Shown piece by piece: positions 43,691-51,502 of a DNA stretch of 64,000 nt. The notes beneath the pieces are model-generated. The model worked only from the letters and a program-made list of their open reading frames with translations, had not been told where the DNA came from and searched no databases. Origin of the DNA: Flavobacterium sp. HJ-32-4 (GTDB taxonomy: Bacteria > Bacteroidota > Bacteroidia > Flavobacteriales > Flavobacteriaceae); the NCBI RefSeq assembly GCF_022532105.1, contig NZ_CP092832.1:806001-870000 (forward strand). Direction: 5' to 3'. How positions within the stretch are numbered: position 1 is the stretch's first letter; each line of letters starts with the position of its first letter. The translations under genes were made by a program, and so were the position numbers.

Positions 43691-45889
43691 TCAGAACCAG
43701 AACCCCACCGAAAACCAAAAAAAGTCGCGGCTCGTTTCCGGCGACCATGAATACTTCGCCTCGATAGGGCCAATCACCGTTTCAAGGCCATACCCCAGGG
43801 CGTAGCCGGTATAACGTGGCTTCGACAACCACTCGGCATCGTCGAACATCCGGTCGCGGATCTGGGCAAAGTTCGCCGCCATATTGAAGTGGTTGCGACG
43901 GGCAAATTCATAGTCGACCGTCAGTCCGGTTTTCACGAAACTGTCACCGGTGAGCGTCAGGAAATCGTATCCATAGAACGGCTTGATGTTGTTGACTTCC
44001 ATAAAACCATACCCACCCAACACAAAATTGAAGAAATCCACCGTCCGCTCGCCAATCTGGCATCCCGCCTCACTGTCGAAACGCAAGGTGGTTTTGGGCA
44101 GCAGCCGCCGCGCGATCGACACGTTCAAACGGGCAATAGAAAAGGGTTCGAACTCCTGGGTATAATCGGTCGAGTAGAGAAACGACTGGAAGTCGCCCGC
44201 CAACTGCCAGCCCTTCGACGGGAAGTACTTGTCGTCAAGCGAGTCGTATTTGAAATACCCAAAGCCACTCAGGTAGCTGCTCTTCTCAAAAACCGACGAC
44301 GTACTGCCCAGGGTTTCCGATTCGATGCGGAGGTACTTATGCTCCAACCCACACCCGATCAGGTATTTGTGCACGAACAGCGTCTGGAAATAAATCTGGT
44401 TCGTCAGGTCTGAAAAGTCCACATTGAACGAATCAATCCCCAAAGGTCCCAGGATGGTGCCATCGGTAAAGTCAGTACCGATGTTGCGGTTGAACGCCGT
44501 CAGTTTCGACCGCACGCCATAGCTCAGGTAGTAACCGTTATCGATGTAATAATCAAAGTTATACCGCAGGTTATCGCCCAGCATCAGGTCAAACGACGCC
44601 ACATCGTTCTTGATCAGGGCGTTTTTATACGTAAGATTGGTAAGCAACGCGCTCTTGTAAAGTTTGTCATAATGGACGCCAAACTTCAAAAACGCCTTCG
44701 TCTTGTTCTCCGTCAGGTTTAGCTTCAGGTCGTCGCCCCCGTCATTGGTCTCCAGCGAGAAACTCATGGCACTGAAGTTCTGCGTGGCATTCAGGTTGTT
44801 GATGCCTGTTTTCAGGTTCTCATAGCTGATCCGGCTGCCCGGCTTGAACCGCAGTTTCCCGATGAGATACGAGCGCGTGTAGTTGTCGAGTCGCGGCGTG
44901 ATGATGCGCTTGATCGTCAGGCTGTCGCATCCGGTGAGTCCTTTGCGGTCAAAACGATACCCCGTCGCCCATTTCGAAAGTTCCCCCGCTTTGGCACGGG
45001 CCGCCTTTTCCCCGCGGGCGATGATCGCTTCCCCATCCGAAAACGACACCACGGTGAAGTCGGTGATGTCAGGCTTGATATACACATCCGTCAGGTGCCG
45101 CTTTTCCTTCATCTTCTGGATCATGTCCATATTCGAAATCTGCACCAATATCCGCGTCGCATCCTTAAGGGCGTCACGTGTTTTTAGGTCGTCCTGCACA
45201 TCCACACCAATGACGATGTCGGCACCCCGGCGGCGGATTTCCTCTACCGGGTAGTTGTCCACCACCCCGCCGTCCACCAGGATCCGGCCGTTGATTTCCA
45301 CCGGTGCAAATAGACTCGGGAAGGCCGAACTCGCCTGTATCGCCTGCACCAGGTAGCCGTTGTCGAGCACCACCTCCTCGCCGGTTTCGATATCGGTCGC
45401 GATACAGAAAAACGGAATCGGCAATTTCGAAAAATCGCGTTGGTGCCGCACTTTGTGGGCCAGTCCCGCCAGCAGGTTGTAGTTGTAGGTGCCCTTCGAC
45501 AGCGCCGTCGGAATCCCCAAACGGAATTTATTGAACGGCAACGCGATGGCATACAGCTCGTCGTTGCGCTTCTCGAAAAAGTTCTTGGATGACCGCGGAA
45601 TGTAGTCCCGCAGCAGTTCGTCGAAGTCAGTCGACCGGAACACCGAGTCAATCTGTTGGGCCGAATAGCCCGCTGCGTAGAGTCCGCCGACTACCGCCCC
45701 CATGCTGGTGCCTCCGATGTAGTCAATCTTGATGCCAAGCGAATCGATGACCTTCAGCACACCGATATGGGCGAAACCCTTGGCACCTCCGCCCGATAAC
45801 ACCAGTCCGATCTTCGGCCGCTGTTGGGCCATCGCCGCCGAAGCGAAAAGCAGGAGTAAAAAGGAAAACCGGCGCAAAGAATGGGGCAT
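43691..45889 (-). CDS. Patatin-like phospholipase with outer-membrane barrel (type V secretion-like)
   Basis: Protein of 732 residues: signal peptide (1 to about 22), patatin domain (about 25-215) with oxyanion motif GGGAKG (33-38), nucleophile elbow GGTSMG (Ser62) and the catalytic Asp in LVDGGVVDNYP, then a POTRA-like stretch (around 330-390) and a C-terminal BamA/TpsB-like barrel ending in the aromatic SVGFWF. This is the layout of PlpD-type autotransporters, in which the barrel anchors the lipase. Both catalytic residues are present. Only 18 bases separate it from uvrC upstream, so it is likely co-transcribed. Confidence 0.9.
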   Translation of the reverse strand: MPHSLRRFSFLLLLFASAAMAQQRPKIGLVLSGGGAKGFAHIGVLKVIDSLGIKIDYIGGTSMGAVVGGLYAAGYSAQQIDSVFRSTDFDELLRDYIPRSSKNFFEKRNDELYAIALPFNKFRLGIPTALSKGTYNYNLLAGLAHKVRHQRDFSKLPIPFFCIATDIETGEEVVLDNGYLVQAIQASSAFPSLFAPVEINGRILVDGGVVDNYPVEEIRRRGADIVIGVDVQDDLKTRDALKDATRILVQISNMDMIQKMKEKRHLTDVYIKPDITDFTVVSFSDGEAIIARGEKAARAKAGELSKWATGYRFDRKGLTGCDSLTIKRIITPRLDNYTRSYLIGKLRFKPGSRISYENLKTGINNLNATQNFSAMSFSLETNDGGDDLKLNLTENKTKAFLKFGVHYDKLYKSALLTNLTYKNALIKNDVASFDLMLGDNLRYNFDYYIDNGYYLSYGVRSKLTAFNRNIGTDFTDGTILGPLGIDSFNVDFSDLTNQIYFQTLFVHKYLIGCGLEHKYLRIESETLGSTSSVFEKSSYLSGFGYFKYDSLDDKYFPSKGWQLAGDFQSFLYSTDYTQEFEPFSIARLNVSIARRLLPKTTLRFDSEAGCQIGERTVDFFNFVLGGYGFMEVNNIKPFYGYDFLTLTGDSFVKTGLTVDYEFARRNHFNMAANFAQIRDRMFDDAEWLSKPRYTGYALGYGLETVIGPIEAKYSWSPETSRDFFWFSVGFWF

Positions 45890-45907
45890 GGCACTTGGGT
45901 GACGCGC

Positions 45908-47713
45908 TTAGGTAGTGGCGTCTTTTTTGTAAAAGTCCGTAATTTTTTTGGCTTTTGAAAGCCCTACGACCGCGGCGATCTCGCTTTCGGGTGCCGCTTG
46001 CAGCCGTTTGGCCGATTTGAAATGCTTCATCAGCGTCACCATGGTCTTCTCGCCTATGCCCGGAATGGCCTGCACCGACGAGGTAATGGCCGACTTACTC
46101 CGCTTGTCGCGGTGGAAGGTGATGCCAAAACGGTGCGCCTCGTTGCGAAGGTGCTGTATGACCTTCAGCGTCTCCGATTTCTTATCCAGATACAACGGCA
46201 CGCTGTCACCCGGATAGAAAATCTCTTCCAGTTTCTTCGCGATGCCCACGATGGCGATCTTGCCGCGCAGGCCCAGTTCGTCAAGGCTTTTCAGCGCCGA
46301 CGACAATTGGCCTTTGCCCCCGTCGATGATGATCAGTTGCGGCAACGGTTCGTTTTCGTCGAGTAATCGTTTGTAGCGGCGGAATACCACTTCCTCCATC
46401 GATGCAAAATCGTTCGGGCCTTCTACGCTTTTGATGTTGAAATGGCGGTAGTCTTTTTTGCTCGGCTTCCCGTCTTTAAACACCACGCACGCCGCCACTG
46501 GGTTCGTACCCTGTATGTTCGAGTTGTCAAAACACTCAATGTGCCGCGGTTCGGCCGGCAGGCGCAGGTCTTTTTGCATCTGCGCCATGATGCGGTTCGT
46601 ATGCCGGTCAGGGTCGACGATCTGCAACTGTTTCAGTTGGTCAAGGCGGAAGTAGCGCGCGTTGCGTTCCGACAGTTCCAGCAATTGCTTTTTGTCGCCC
46701 AACTGCGGCACGGTCACTTTTACGTTGTCGGCCACATCGATGTCAAAGGGCGCGACCAGTTCTTTGGTGGTAAGGTGGAAGCGGTCGCGGAGTTCCGTCA
46801 CGGCCAGTTCCAGCAGTTCGCGATCGCTTTCCTCCAGGCGTTTTTTGATTTCCATGGTATGGGAGCGCACGACCGAACCGAAGGAAATCTGCAGGAAGTT
46901 GACATAGGCCGAGGCTTCGTCCGAGATAATCGAAAAGACATCCACATTGGTTACTTTCGGGTTGGCCACCAGCGACCGCGACTGGTAATTCTCCAACACT
47001 TCGATCTTGTTCTTCATCAACTGCGCCTTCTCGAACTCCATGTTGGCGGCGTAGTCTTTCATCGCTTTGCGGAAATCCCGCAGGCTCTCCCCGAAATTCC
47101 CTTTCAGGATTTCCCGGATACGCGCCACATGCAGGTCGTAATTCTCCCGCGCTTCATGGCCTTCGCACGGCCCTTTGCAGTTGCCCAGGTGGTATTCGAG
47201 GCACACCTTGAACTTGCCCGACGCGATGTTCTTTTCCGACAGGTCGTACTGGCACGTGCGCAGCGGATACAGTTCCTTCATCATATCCAGGATGGTGTGC
47301 ACCGTCCGGAAGGTGGTGTAGGGGCCAAAGTATTCCGAACCGTCCTTGATCATCCGACGGGTGGGGAAGATCCGGGGGAAGGGTTCGTTCTTGATACAGA
47401 TCCACGGGTAACTCTTGTCGTCCTTCATCAGGACGTTATAGCGCGGCTGGTATTTCTTGATGAGGTTGTTTTCCAGCAGCAGCGCCTCGCTTTCGTTCGC
47501 CACCACAATATGGCGAATGGTGACGATCTTCCGCACCATCACATTCGTCTTGCCGTTGTCGTGCGTTTTATTGAAGTAGGAAGAAACCCGCTTTTTCAGG
47601 TTCTTCGCCTTGCCGACATATAAGATTTTATCGTCTTTATCGAAATACTGGTACACCCCGGGACGGTCGGGCAACGTCTGTATCTGGAGGGCAAGATCGG
47701 CGGAGGGCGTCAT
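45908..47713 (-). CDS. uvrC: Excinuclease ABC subunit C
   Basis: Nucleotide-excision repair nuclease of 601 residues that makes both incisions with UvrAB. N-terminal GIY-YIG domain (PGVYQYFDKDDKILYVGKAK, residues about 18-37), a UVR segment in the middle (ANMEFEKAQLMKNKIEVLE), the RNase H-like 5' nuclease domain (ECFDNSNIQGTNPVA) and C-terminal helix-hairpin-helix (AIPGIGEKTMVTLMKHF). Three bases downstream of the fic gene. Confidence 0.97.
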   Translation of the reverse strand: MTPSADLALQIQTLPDRPGVYQYFDKDDKILYVGKAKNLKKRVSSYFNKTHDNGKTNVMVRKIVTIRHIVVANESEALLLENNLIKKYQPRYNVLMKDDKSYPWICIKNEPFPRIFPTRRMIKDGSEYFGPYTTFRTVHTILDMMKELYPLRTCQYDLSEKNIASGKFKVCLEYHLGNCKGPCEGHEARENYDLHVARIREILKGNFGESLRDFRKAMKDYAANMEFEKAQLMKNKIEVLENYQSRSLVANPKVTNVDVFSIISDEASAYVNFLQISFGSVVRSHTMEIKKRLEESDRELLELAVTELRDRFHLTTKELVAPFDIDVADNVKVTVPQLGDKKQLLELSERNARYFRLDQLKQLQIVDPDRHTNRIMAQMQKDLRLPAEPRHIECFDNSNIQGTNPVAACVVFKDGKPSKKDYRHFNIKSVEGPNDFASMEEVVFRRYKRLLDENEPLPQLIIIDGGKGQLSSALKSLDELGLRGKIAIVGIAKKLEEIFYPGDSVPLYLDKKSETLKVIQHLRNEAHRFGITFHRDKRSKSAITSSVQAIPGIGEKTMVTLMKHFKSAKRLQAAPESEIAAVVGLSKAKKITDFYKKDATT

Positions 47714-47716
47714 GGA

Positions 47717-49018
47717 TTATTCTGTGCTGAGGGCTTTTTTAAGCGCTTCATTATGTTTGGTCACCACTGTTGAAACCAGGGTTGAAACCTCTTTGGAAGA
47801 AAGATTCTCGTAGTACTTTTTAAACAAAGCCCGCTGGTCGAAACCATCGTACACCGTATACGCAAAGTCAGACAGACTGAAACGAAGTTCCTGGTTGAAG
47901 TGATAATGCTCCAGTCCTTTTTTGTCAAGATCGTACAGCTTTACCAAAATCCGTATTTCGGTAAGCCGATCCGGGTCGAAATCAGGAAGTTCATCAAGAC
48001 GATACACATGTTCTCCTAAAGAAATCGATACGACAGGATTCCTGTAGTACTTAAAAAATGGTCGTAGTTTATTTTCAATATCCCGTGCGACGGTCCGAAT
48101 GCTCTTTTCAAAAACGTCGCGTAAAGAGTCTGATTTAGTCCGCTCTATTTTTTCTCCAAATCCAGCCAGTTGTTGTTCCAGCAACGCAATCTCCTTGTCC
48201 AAATCGTCCGGTTCTGTAATATCTTCCCCTTTTGCCCCCGCAATCATAATCCGAAGCGAGCGCAACAAGTTCGCCCCGATGTAACGCACAAACGGCTCCA
48301 ACTGCCCCGCATCCGCCAACCGCAACACGGCAAAGTAGTTTTCCTTGTCCTCGGTTTTGATGATCACGGGCGGATAGCCGTATTGCATCAGGATAAAGTT
48401 CATCAGCAATCGCGCGGTCCGTCCATTGCCATCATCGAACGGATGGATGCGGATAAACCGATAGTGGAATTCCGCTGCCAGTAAAACCGGGTTCGTGGCA
48501 TCGTCGTTCCGCTTTTCCTGGTACCACGCCATCAGGTCGCCCATTTTGGCCGGCGTTTCCTCCGGAGTGGCGAAATAAAAGATTTCACCCGTAACGGTTT
48601 TCACATGATTGGGCGACGATTTGTATTTGCCGACCTCAATGCGCTTGGTAGTGGGTTGTCCGTCAGGCGTTTCCGCTTTCTTTTCGTAGGCCTCTTTCAG
48701 CAACAGCGTGTGTAATTCCCGGATGAAACTTTCCGTCAGCGGTCGCTCGCCCTTCACCATGTCAATCACCCAATCCACGGCCTCATTGTGCCCTGTCATT
48801 TCAAGGGTATCTTTCAAGGGTTTTCCCTGGGCGGTCACGCCAAACAGCAGCAGCGCCCTGGTCTCCCCATACGTAAGGCTATTCCCCTCAAGGTGGTTGG
48901 AATGGTAGTTCCAGTCAAGACGGAATTTCTGCATGACACGGGCTTCCTGTTCCGCGTCAATCGGGCGCAATCCGTCAAGTTCGTCCTTTAAAAGACGGGC
49001 TTCTTCCAGTTCTTCCAT
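47717..49018 (-). CDS. Fic family protein (class II, self-inhibited)
   Basis: Fic-domain protein of 433 residues, a family that usually transfers AMP from ATP to target proteins. The active-site motif HPFDDGNGR (192-200) is complete. An N-terminal inhibitory motif SNHLEGN (40-46) fits the (S/T)xxxE(G/N) pattern of class II Fic proteins, where the Glu (Glu44) blocks ATP. A winged-helix-like C-terminal region follows. It lies between uvrC and the 5-FCL remnant, next to a toxin-antitoxin pair, so it is likely accessory. A TACATTTG -7 box (49036-49043, minus strand) precedes it. Confidence 0.9.
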   Translation of the reverse strand: MEELEEARLLKDELDGLRPIDAEQEARVMQKFRLDWNYHSNHLEGNSLTYGETRALLLFGVTAQGKPLKDTLEMTGHNEAVDWVIDMVKGERPLTESFIRELHTLLLKEAYEKKAETPDGQPTTKRIEVGKYKSSPNHVKTVTGEIFYFATPEETPAKMGDLMAWYQEKRNDDATNPVLLAAEFHYRFIRIHPFDDGNGRTARLLMNFILMQYGYPPVIIKTEDKENYFAVLRLADAGQLEPFVRYIGANLLRSLRIMIAGAKGEDITEPDDLDKEIALLEQQLAGFGEKIERTKSDSLRDVFEKSIRTVARDIENKLRPFFKYYRNPVVSISLGEHVYRLDELPDFDPDRLTEIRILVKLYDLDKKGLEHYHFNQELRFSLSDFAYTVYDGFDQRALFKKYYENLSSKEVSTLVSTVVTKHNEALKKALSTE

Positions 49019-49091
49019 GAGAAATAGCTATCTAACAAATGTAGACAATTGTGCCGTTCGATTTTCCTAAAAAGAGGGTTTTGCGCCGCCG

Positions 49092-49142
49092 CTAGGGGGC
49101 AAACAAATACACGCGATCCGGCGTCACACAATAGGGCGTCAC
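49092..49142 (-). pseudogene. Remnant of a 5-formyltetrahydrofolate cyclo-ligase 3' end
   Basis: Read on the minus strand this 51-base piece encodes VTPYCVTPDRVYLFAP-stop. The intact cyclo-ligase gene 640 bases upstream ends FCVTPQAVYSFAH-stop in the same context; over the last 39 bases 30 positions agree. It overlaps the toxin gene stop by three bases (GTGACGCC). I read it as the original or a donor-derived gene end left behind when the toxin-antitoxin cassette arrived. Confidence 0.7.
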
Positions 49143-49456
49143 TTTTTTCGAATCATCTTTTTCGGATGCTGTCTTGAATCAAATACATCATGAACTTCAA
49201 TACGATTCCGATTGGTGTCGAACAGATAAACGATTTTGTAATTCTTGTAGACCAAATAGCGATAACCCAAATCGAAATCCTTGAGTAATTCTTCGTGTTG
49301 GCCCATTAGGGGTAGACCTGAAAGTTTCTGGGATGCCTTTACGATTCCGGCAACTAGTTTTTTGGCGACGGTTATACCCGCGGTTTCTTTATAATAGTCG
49401 AAAATAGTCTGCAGTTCCGATTTCGCGAAATTTGTCCAATAGATTTTTAACTCCAT
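49139..49456 (-). CDS. RelE/ParE family toxin
   Basis: Toxin of 105 residues with the compact RelE/ParE fold: helix pair SELQTIFDYYKETAGI and the core strands LGYRYLVYKNYKIVYLFD, then a basic tail. Members either cut mRNA at the ribosome or inhibit gyrase; the subgroup cannot be settled here. It overlaps the antitoxin gene by ten bases and its stop TGA falls in the cyclo-ligase remnant. Confidence 0.88.
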   Translation of the reverse strand: MELKIYWTNFAKSELQTIFDYYKETAGITVAKKLVAGIVKASQKLSGLPLMGQHEELLKDFDLGYRYLVYKNYKIVYLFDTNRNRIEVHDVFDSRQHPKKMIRKK

Positions 49457-49680
49457 TTTTCGATTTCGGAAAGTAAATCGCCTGACTCTGTCAGTTGATC
49501 GTTTTTCGAATTGGCAATAGACTGGGTAATTCTAAAATGATAATCTTCAACAGACATTGGGTTTCGAACCGCTTCGTCCTTCTCCTTCTTGAGCACAGAT
49601 TCTAAGTGAGAAATCGCCTTCTCGCTTTGTAGTTTTAGAAACTCTTGAACAAAAACTATTTTTCGTGTCTGCAAATCCAT
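49447..49680 (-). CDS. Antitoxin partner of the RelE/ParE toxin
   Basis: Protein of 77 residues, helical and charged, with no clear DNA-binding fold by eye. The pattern IVFVQEFLKLQSEKAI at the start and the Asp/Glu-rich tail ending EIEKWS fit the antitoxins that precede ParE-type toxins in Bacteroidota. Encoded first and overlapping the toxin, the usual arrangement. More AT-rich than its neighbours. Confidence 0.78.
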   Translation of the reverse strand: MDLQTRKIVFVQEFLKLQSEKAISHLESVLKKEKDEAVRNPMSVEDYHFRITQSIANSKNDQLTESGDLLSEIEKWS

Positions 49681-49783
49681 CGGACCATCATTTTTTCAAA
49701 GGTAAAGAAAAGTAGATTCTATAGGAACGGTTGATGAGGATGATTTTCCGAAGCTGCCTGCCAAAGGCCGACATTGCACCAGG

Positions 49784-50353
49784 CTAGTGTGCAAACGAAT
49801 ATACGGCCTGCGGCGTCACGCAAAAGTCCAGCCGCACATCCTGCGCCCACACATCGTCCCACGACGCCACGGGCGGAAAGAACGACAGCCCCACCTTTAT
49901 CGTATCAGGGCGGCAATCCGCGAGGAAGCGGTCGTAGAAGCCTTTGCCATATCCCACACGATGGCCGTTCGCATCAAACGCCAGCAGCGGCACGAACACC
50001 ACATCAAGAACATCCGTAGCAACGGGCGTGCCGTTTTCCGGTTCCGGAATACCATAGGCATTCGCGCGCAACCGGACGCCGTCTTCCAATAAAAAATGCT
50101 GCATGGCACCTGTGTCGAAATCGCTGCGTGACACCACGACCGATTTGTCTTTGCCCGCTAACAGGTGCAACAGCGGTTCGGTGTCGACTTCCCGCAGGCG
50201 TTCAATCGGTAGAAACAGGTGGTAGTAGTGCCCATTCCAGATGGGAAGTGACAGGCAGTGGTTCGCAATCGACAGGCTGTCGGCTGCGTGTTGCTCCGGC
50301 GTTAGGGCGGCGCGGAGTGCCCGGTAGTGGAGCCGTATGTCGTTTTTCGTCAT
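49784..50353 (-). CDS. 5-formyltetrahydrofolate cyclo-ligase
   Basis: Folate enzyme of 189 residues that converts 5-formyl-THF to 5,10-methenyl-THF using ATP. The substrate and ATP signature FDANGHRVGYGKGFYDRFLA near residue 125-144 is complete. The gene is the distal part of an ileS-dksA-lspA transcript, starting 13 bases after lspA. A diverged copy of its last codons lies at 49092-49142, past the toxin-antitoxin genes. Confidence 0.94.
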   Translation of the reverse strand: MTKNDIRLHYRALRAALTPEQHAADSLSIANHCLSLPIWNGHYYHLFLPIERLREVDTEPLLHLLAGKDKSVVVSRSDFDTGAMQHFLLEDGVRLRANAYGIPEPENGTPVATDVLDVVFVPLLAFDANGHRVGYGKGFYDRFLADCRPDTIKVGLSFFPPVASWDDVWAQDVRLDFCVTPQAVYSFAH

Positions 50354-50366
50354 AACGGCCGACGGG

Positions 50367-50963
50367 TTATGATTTATGGAACGCCTTCTTATTAAACACG
50401 ATCAAAATCCCAATACCCACCGAAATCGCCGTATCGGCCAGGTTGAAGATGGCATTGAAGAACTTAAAAGGCTCACCGCCCCAGATCGGCACCCATTCGG
50501 GGAAGCGACCTTCGAACAAGGGGAAGTAGAGCATATCCACCACTTTTCCGTGGAAAAGCGATCCATAGGGTTCGGTTGAGAACAAGGTGGCAGGCTCGCT
50601 ATAGCTTTCGTTGAAGATGACGCCGTAGAATACCGAATCGATGATGTTGCCGAACGCGCCGGCAAAGATGAGCGCAATGGCCACGATTAGGAAGTTCGAC
50701 GCCTTTTTCTGCACCGAATCCCACAGCCACCAGCCGATGCCGCCCACCGCCAGGATCCGGAACAATGTCAGGATTAGCTTGCCATAATCACCCGGAATCT
50801 TCGCGCCCCAGGCCATCCCCTCATTTTCGATGAAATGGATGTGGAACCAACTGAAGACATTCACGCTTTCGTCATACACGAAGTGCGTCTTGATATACAA
50901 CTTCGACACCTGGTCGGCAAGCAACACAAGGAAGATGATGAGATAGGCTTTCTTTAACGACAT
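50367..50963 (-). CDS. lspA: Lipoprotein signal peptidase (signal peptidase II)
   Basis: Inner-membrane aspartyl protease of 198 residues that cleaves prolipoproteins, several of which are encoded in this window. Four helices; the catalytic aspartates lie in GAFGNIIDSVFYG and FNLADTAISVG. A longer in-frame start at 50984 adds seven residues of no family character, so ATG 50963 (MSLKKAYLIIF) is preferred. A Bacteroidota-type insertion lies between the last two helices. Confidence 0.93.
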   Translation of the reverse strand: MSLKKAYLIIFLVLLADQVSKLYIKTHFVYDESVNVFSWFHIHFIENEGMAWGAKIPGDYGKLILTLFRILAVGGIGWWLWDSVQKKASNFLIVAIALIFAGAFGNIIDSVFYGVIFNESYSEPATLFSTEPYGSLFHGKVVDMLYFPLFEGRFPEWVPIWGGEPFKFFNAIFNLADTAISVGIGILIVFNKKAFHKS

Positions 50964-50990
50964 AGTATGCGGATAACCGGGCAAAAGTAA

Positions 50991-51024
50991 TTAGAAAATT
51001 AGCGAATTGGCGAATTAGCGAATG
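50991..51024. repeat. ATTAGCGAA repeat between the dksA-like gene and lspA
   Basis: Pattern TTAGAAAATTAGCGAATTGGCGAATTAGCGAATGGG with two exact and one variant ATTAGCGAA words, inside the ileS-dksA-lspA transcription unit. Confidence 0.85.
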
Positions 51025-51054
51025 GGAAAATGTACTGTCGTCCCTTCAAAACGA

Positions 51055-51092
51055 AATTCCAAACCCCGATTGGTAGAACCGGAATTTGGAAT
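51055..51092 (-). terminator. Possible hairpin after the dksA-like gene
   Basis: AATTCCAAA (51055-51063) can pair with TTTGGAAT (51085-51092), with a further CCGG/CCCG-type pairing inside. On the minus strand the T run is poor (TTTCGTTTT), so it may be an attenuator or processing site rather than a strong terminator. Confidence 0.35.
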
Positions 51093-51113
51093 GCTTCTGT
51101 TTTTAGTTTCGTA

Positions 51114-51494
51114 TTACCGCTGCAAATTCTTCGCCTCGATGCTCATCGTCGCGTGCGGCACGATCTTCAGGCGCTCTTTGCTGATCAGTTTGCCCGTTAC
51201 CTTGCACACGCCATATGTTTTGTTCTCGACACGGAACAGCGCGTTCTTCAGGTCGCGGATGAACTTCTCCTGACGGATCGCCAGCGCCGAATTCGCCTCT
51301 TTCGACATCGTCTCACTTCCTTCCTCAAACGCCTTGAACGTGGGCGACGTATCGTCGGTGCCGTTGTTGAGGTCGTTCATATACGCACTCTTGATCAGGT
51401 CGAGGTCGGCCTGGGCTTTCTGTATTTTCGCTAAGATGATCTCCTTGAACTCGGCCAGGTCGGCGTCTGAGTAGCGTACCACTTCATCTGTCAT
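51114..51494 (-). CDS. TraR/DksA-family protein with degenerate zinc finger
   Basis: Protein of 126 residues: N-terminal coiled coil (about 10-70) with the DksA-like acidic turn, then a C-terminal region TYGVCKVTGKLISKERLKIVP. Only one of the four zinc cysteines of DksA remains, which I believe is normal for the Bacteroidota group. DksA proteins bind the RNA polymerase secondary channel and modulate rRNA promoters; that role here is inference. Starts eight bases after ileS. Confidence 0.85.
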   Translation of the reverse strand: MTDEVVRYSDADLAEFKEIILAKIQKAQADLDLIKSAYMNDLNNGTDDTSPTFKAFEEGSETMSKEANSALAIRQEKFIRDLKNALFRVENKTYGVCKVTGKLISKERLKIVPHATMSIEAKNLQR

Positions 51495-51502
51495 GATTTC
51501 TG

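Noticed and set aside
46442..47623. Long open reading frame (393 codons) antisense to uvrC
   Set aside because: uvrC is complete with all domains on the other strand; the antisense frame is a by-product of GC-rich codon use.
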